A stretch of DNA of 64,000 nucleotides from Lachnospiraceae bacterium EP-SM-12S-S03. GTDB taxonomy: Bacteria; Bacillota; Clostridia; Lachnospirales; Lachnospiraceae. A program made the translations under genes and the position numbers. Location of the stretch: assembly GCA_020540725.1 (NCBI GenBank), contig JAJBSL010000013.1:13945-77944 (forward strand). Direction: 5' to 3'. How positions within the stretch are numbered: the stretch's first letter is position 1; each line of letters opens with the position of its first letter. This document shows, piece after piece, positions 63,934 to 64,000 of this stretch. A model generated the notes under the pieces. The model did not search any database. It was not told the DNA's origin and saw only the letters and a list, made by a program, of their open reading frames with translations.

Positions 63934-63979
63934 TTCACGGCGTAGCCGTGAAAGTGGCTGAAAGCCACATAGTTACTAT
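63934..63979. mobile_element. Tandem small hairpins, possible mobile-element end
   Basis: Three adjacent inverted repeats with tiny loops: TTCACGGC/GCCGTGAA (63934-63952), GTGGCT/AGCCAC (63954-63968) and ATAGT/ACTAT (63969-63979). They abut the point where the permease fragment loses homology. Subterminal hairpins of this kind occur at IS200/IS605-type ends. No transposase is visible in the last 20 bases, so the assignment is tentative. Confidence 0.45.
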
Positions 63980-64000
63980 ATTTTAATTGAATATTGCTTT

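Overview
The window looks like chromosome from a spore-forming, strictly anaerobic, low-GC Gram-positive of the Lachnospiraceae type (Clostridia). Evidence: sporulation genes (spoIIP, gpr), Shine-Dalgarno sites of the AAGGAGG type with several TTG/GTG starts, the core block yicC-gmk-rpoZ-rimO-pgsA-pncC, oxygen-sensitive Mo/Se/Fe-S enzymes and no respiratory chain genes. The genus cannot be fixed by eye. I see no tRNA, 16S/23S rRNA, CRISPR array or prophage. Most genes lie on the minus strand.

Layout. 0-4.2 kb: 5' part of a type IIA topoisomerase B subunit, spoIIP, gpr, and rpsT on the plus strand. 4.2-12.4 kb: a phosphoribosyltransferase, a soluble MutS-like ATPase, ilvN-ilvC, and a HelD-type helicase behind an ABC-F ATPase. 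12.4-16.9 kb: a VanRS-like two-component system with a secreted C39-like peptidase, and a divergent ABC-class ATPase. 16.9-23.3 kb: a coupled MATE / RelA-SpoT-domain / guanine deaminase trio, an SdpI-SdpR-like immunity/autorepressor pair with an operator-like repeat array, and the GGGtGRT / NifU-like pair of unknown function. 23.4-30 kb: aminotransferase, LysR regulator and the housekeeping block.

30-45 kb holds the most striking locus. A dipeptide/oligopeptide-type ABC importer, a PatB/MalY-type C-S lyase, a cytoplasmic bis-MGD molybdoenzyme with its four-cluster ferredoxin, MobA, MoeA and MobB form a chain of overlapping or nearly touching genes. It is followed by a three-domain rhodanese lipoprotein, a small membrane protein and an MFS transporter. 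I infer an import-reduce-cleave pathway for an organosulfur substrate; the substrate is not determinable from sequence.

45-54.4 kb: rqcH, a DUF815 AAA+ protein, pheA, a small CmpB-like membrane protein, pyrBI behind a small unknown ORF, RNase P RNA (rnpB), rnhA and a membrane-anchored MutS-family ATPase. 54.4-60.6 kb: mogA, yqeC, a MocA-YqeB fusion and a three-subunit xanthine-dehydrogenase-type molybdenum hydroxylase, the signature of a selenium-dependent molybdenum hydroxylase. With guanine deaminase at 17 kb it could take guanine through xanthine. 60.7-64 kb: an intact FtsX-type ABC exporter next to a decayed duplicate of the same unit, ending at tandem hairpins that look like a mobile-element end.

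The window therefore carries two molybdenum pathways with separate cofactor tailoring: MobA-type (GTP) beside the DMSO-reductase-family enzyme and MocA-type (CTP) beside the hydroxylase.
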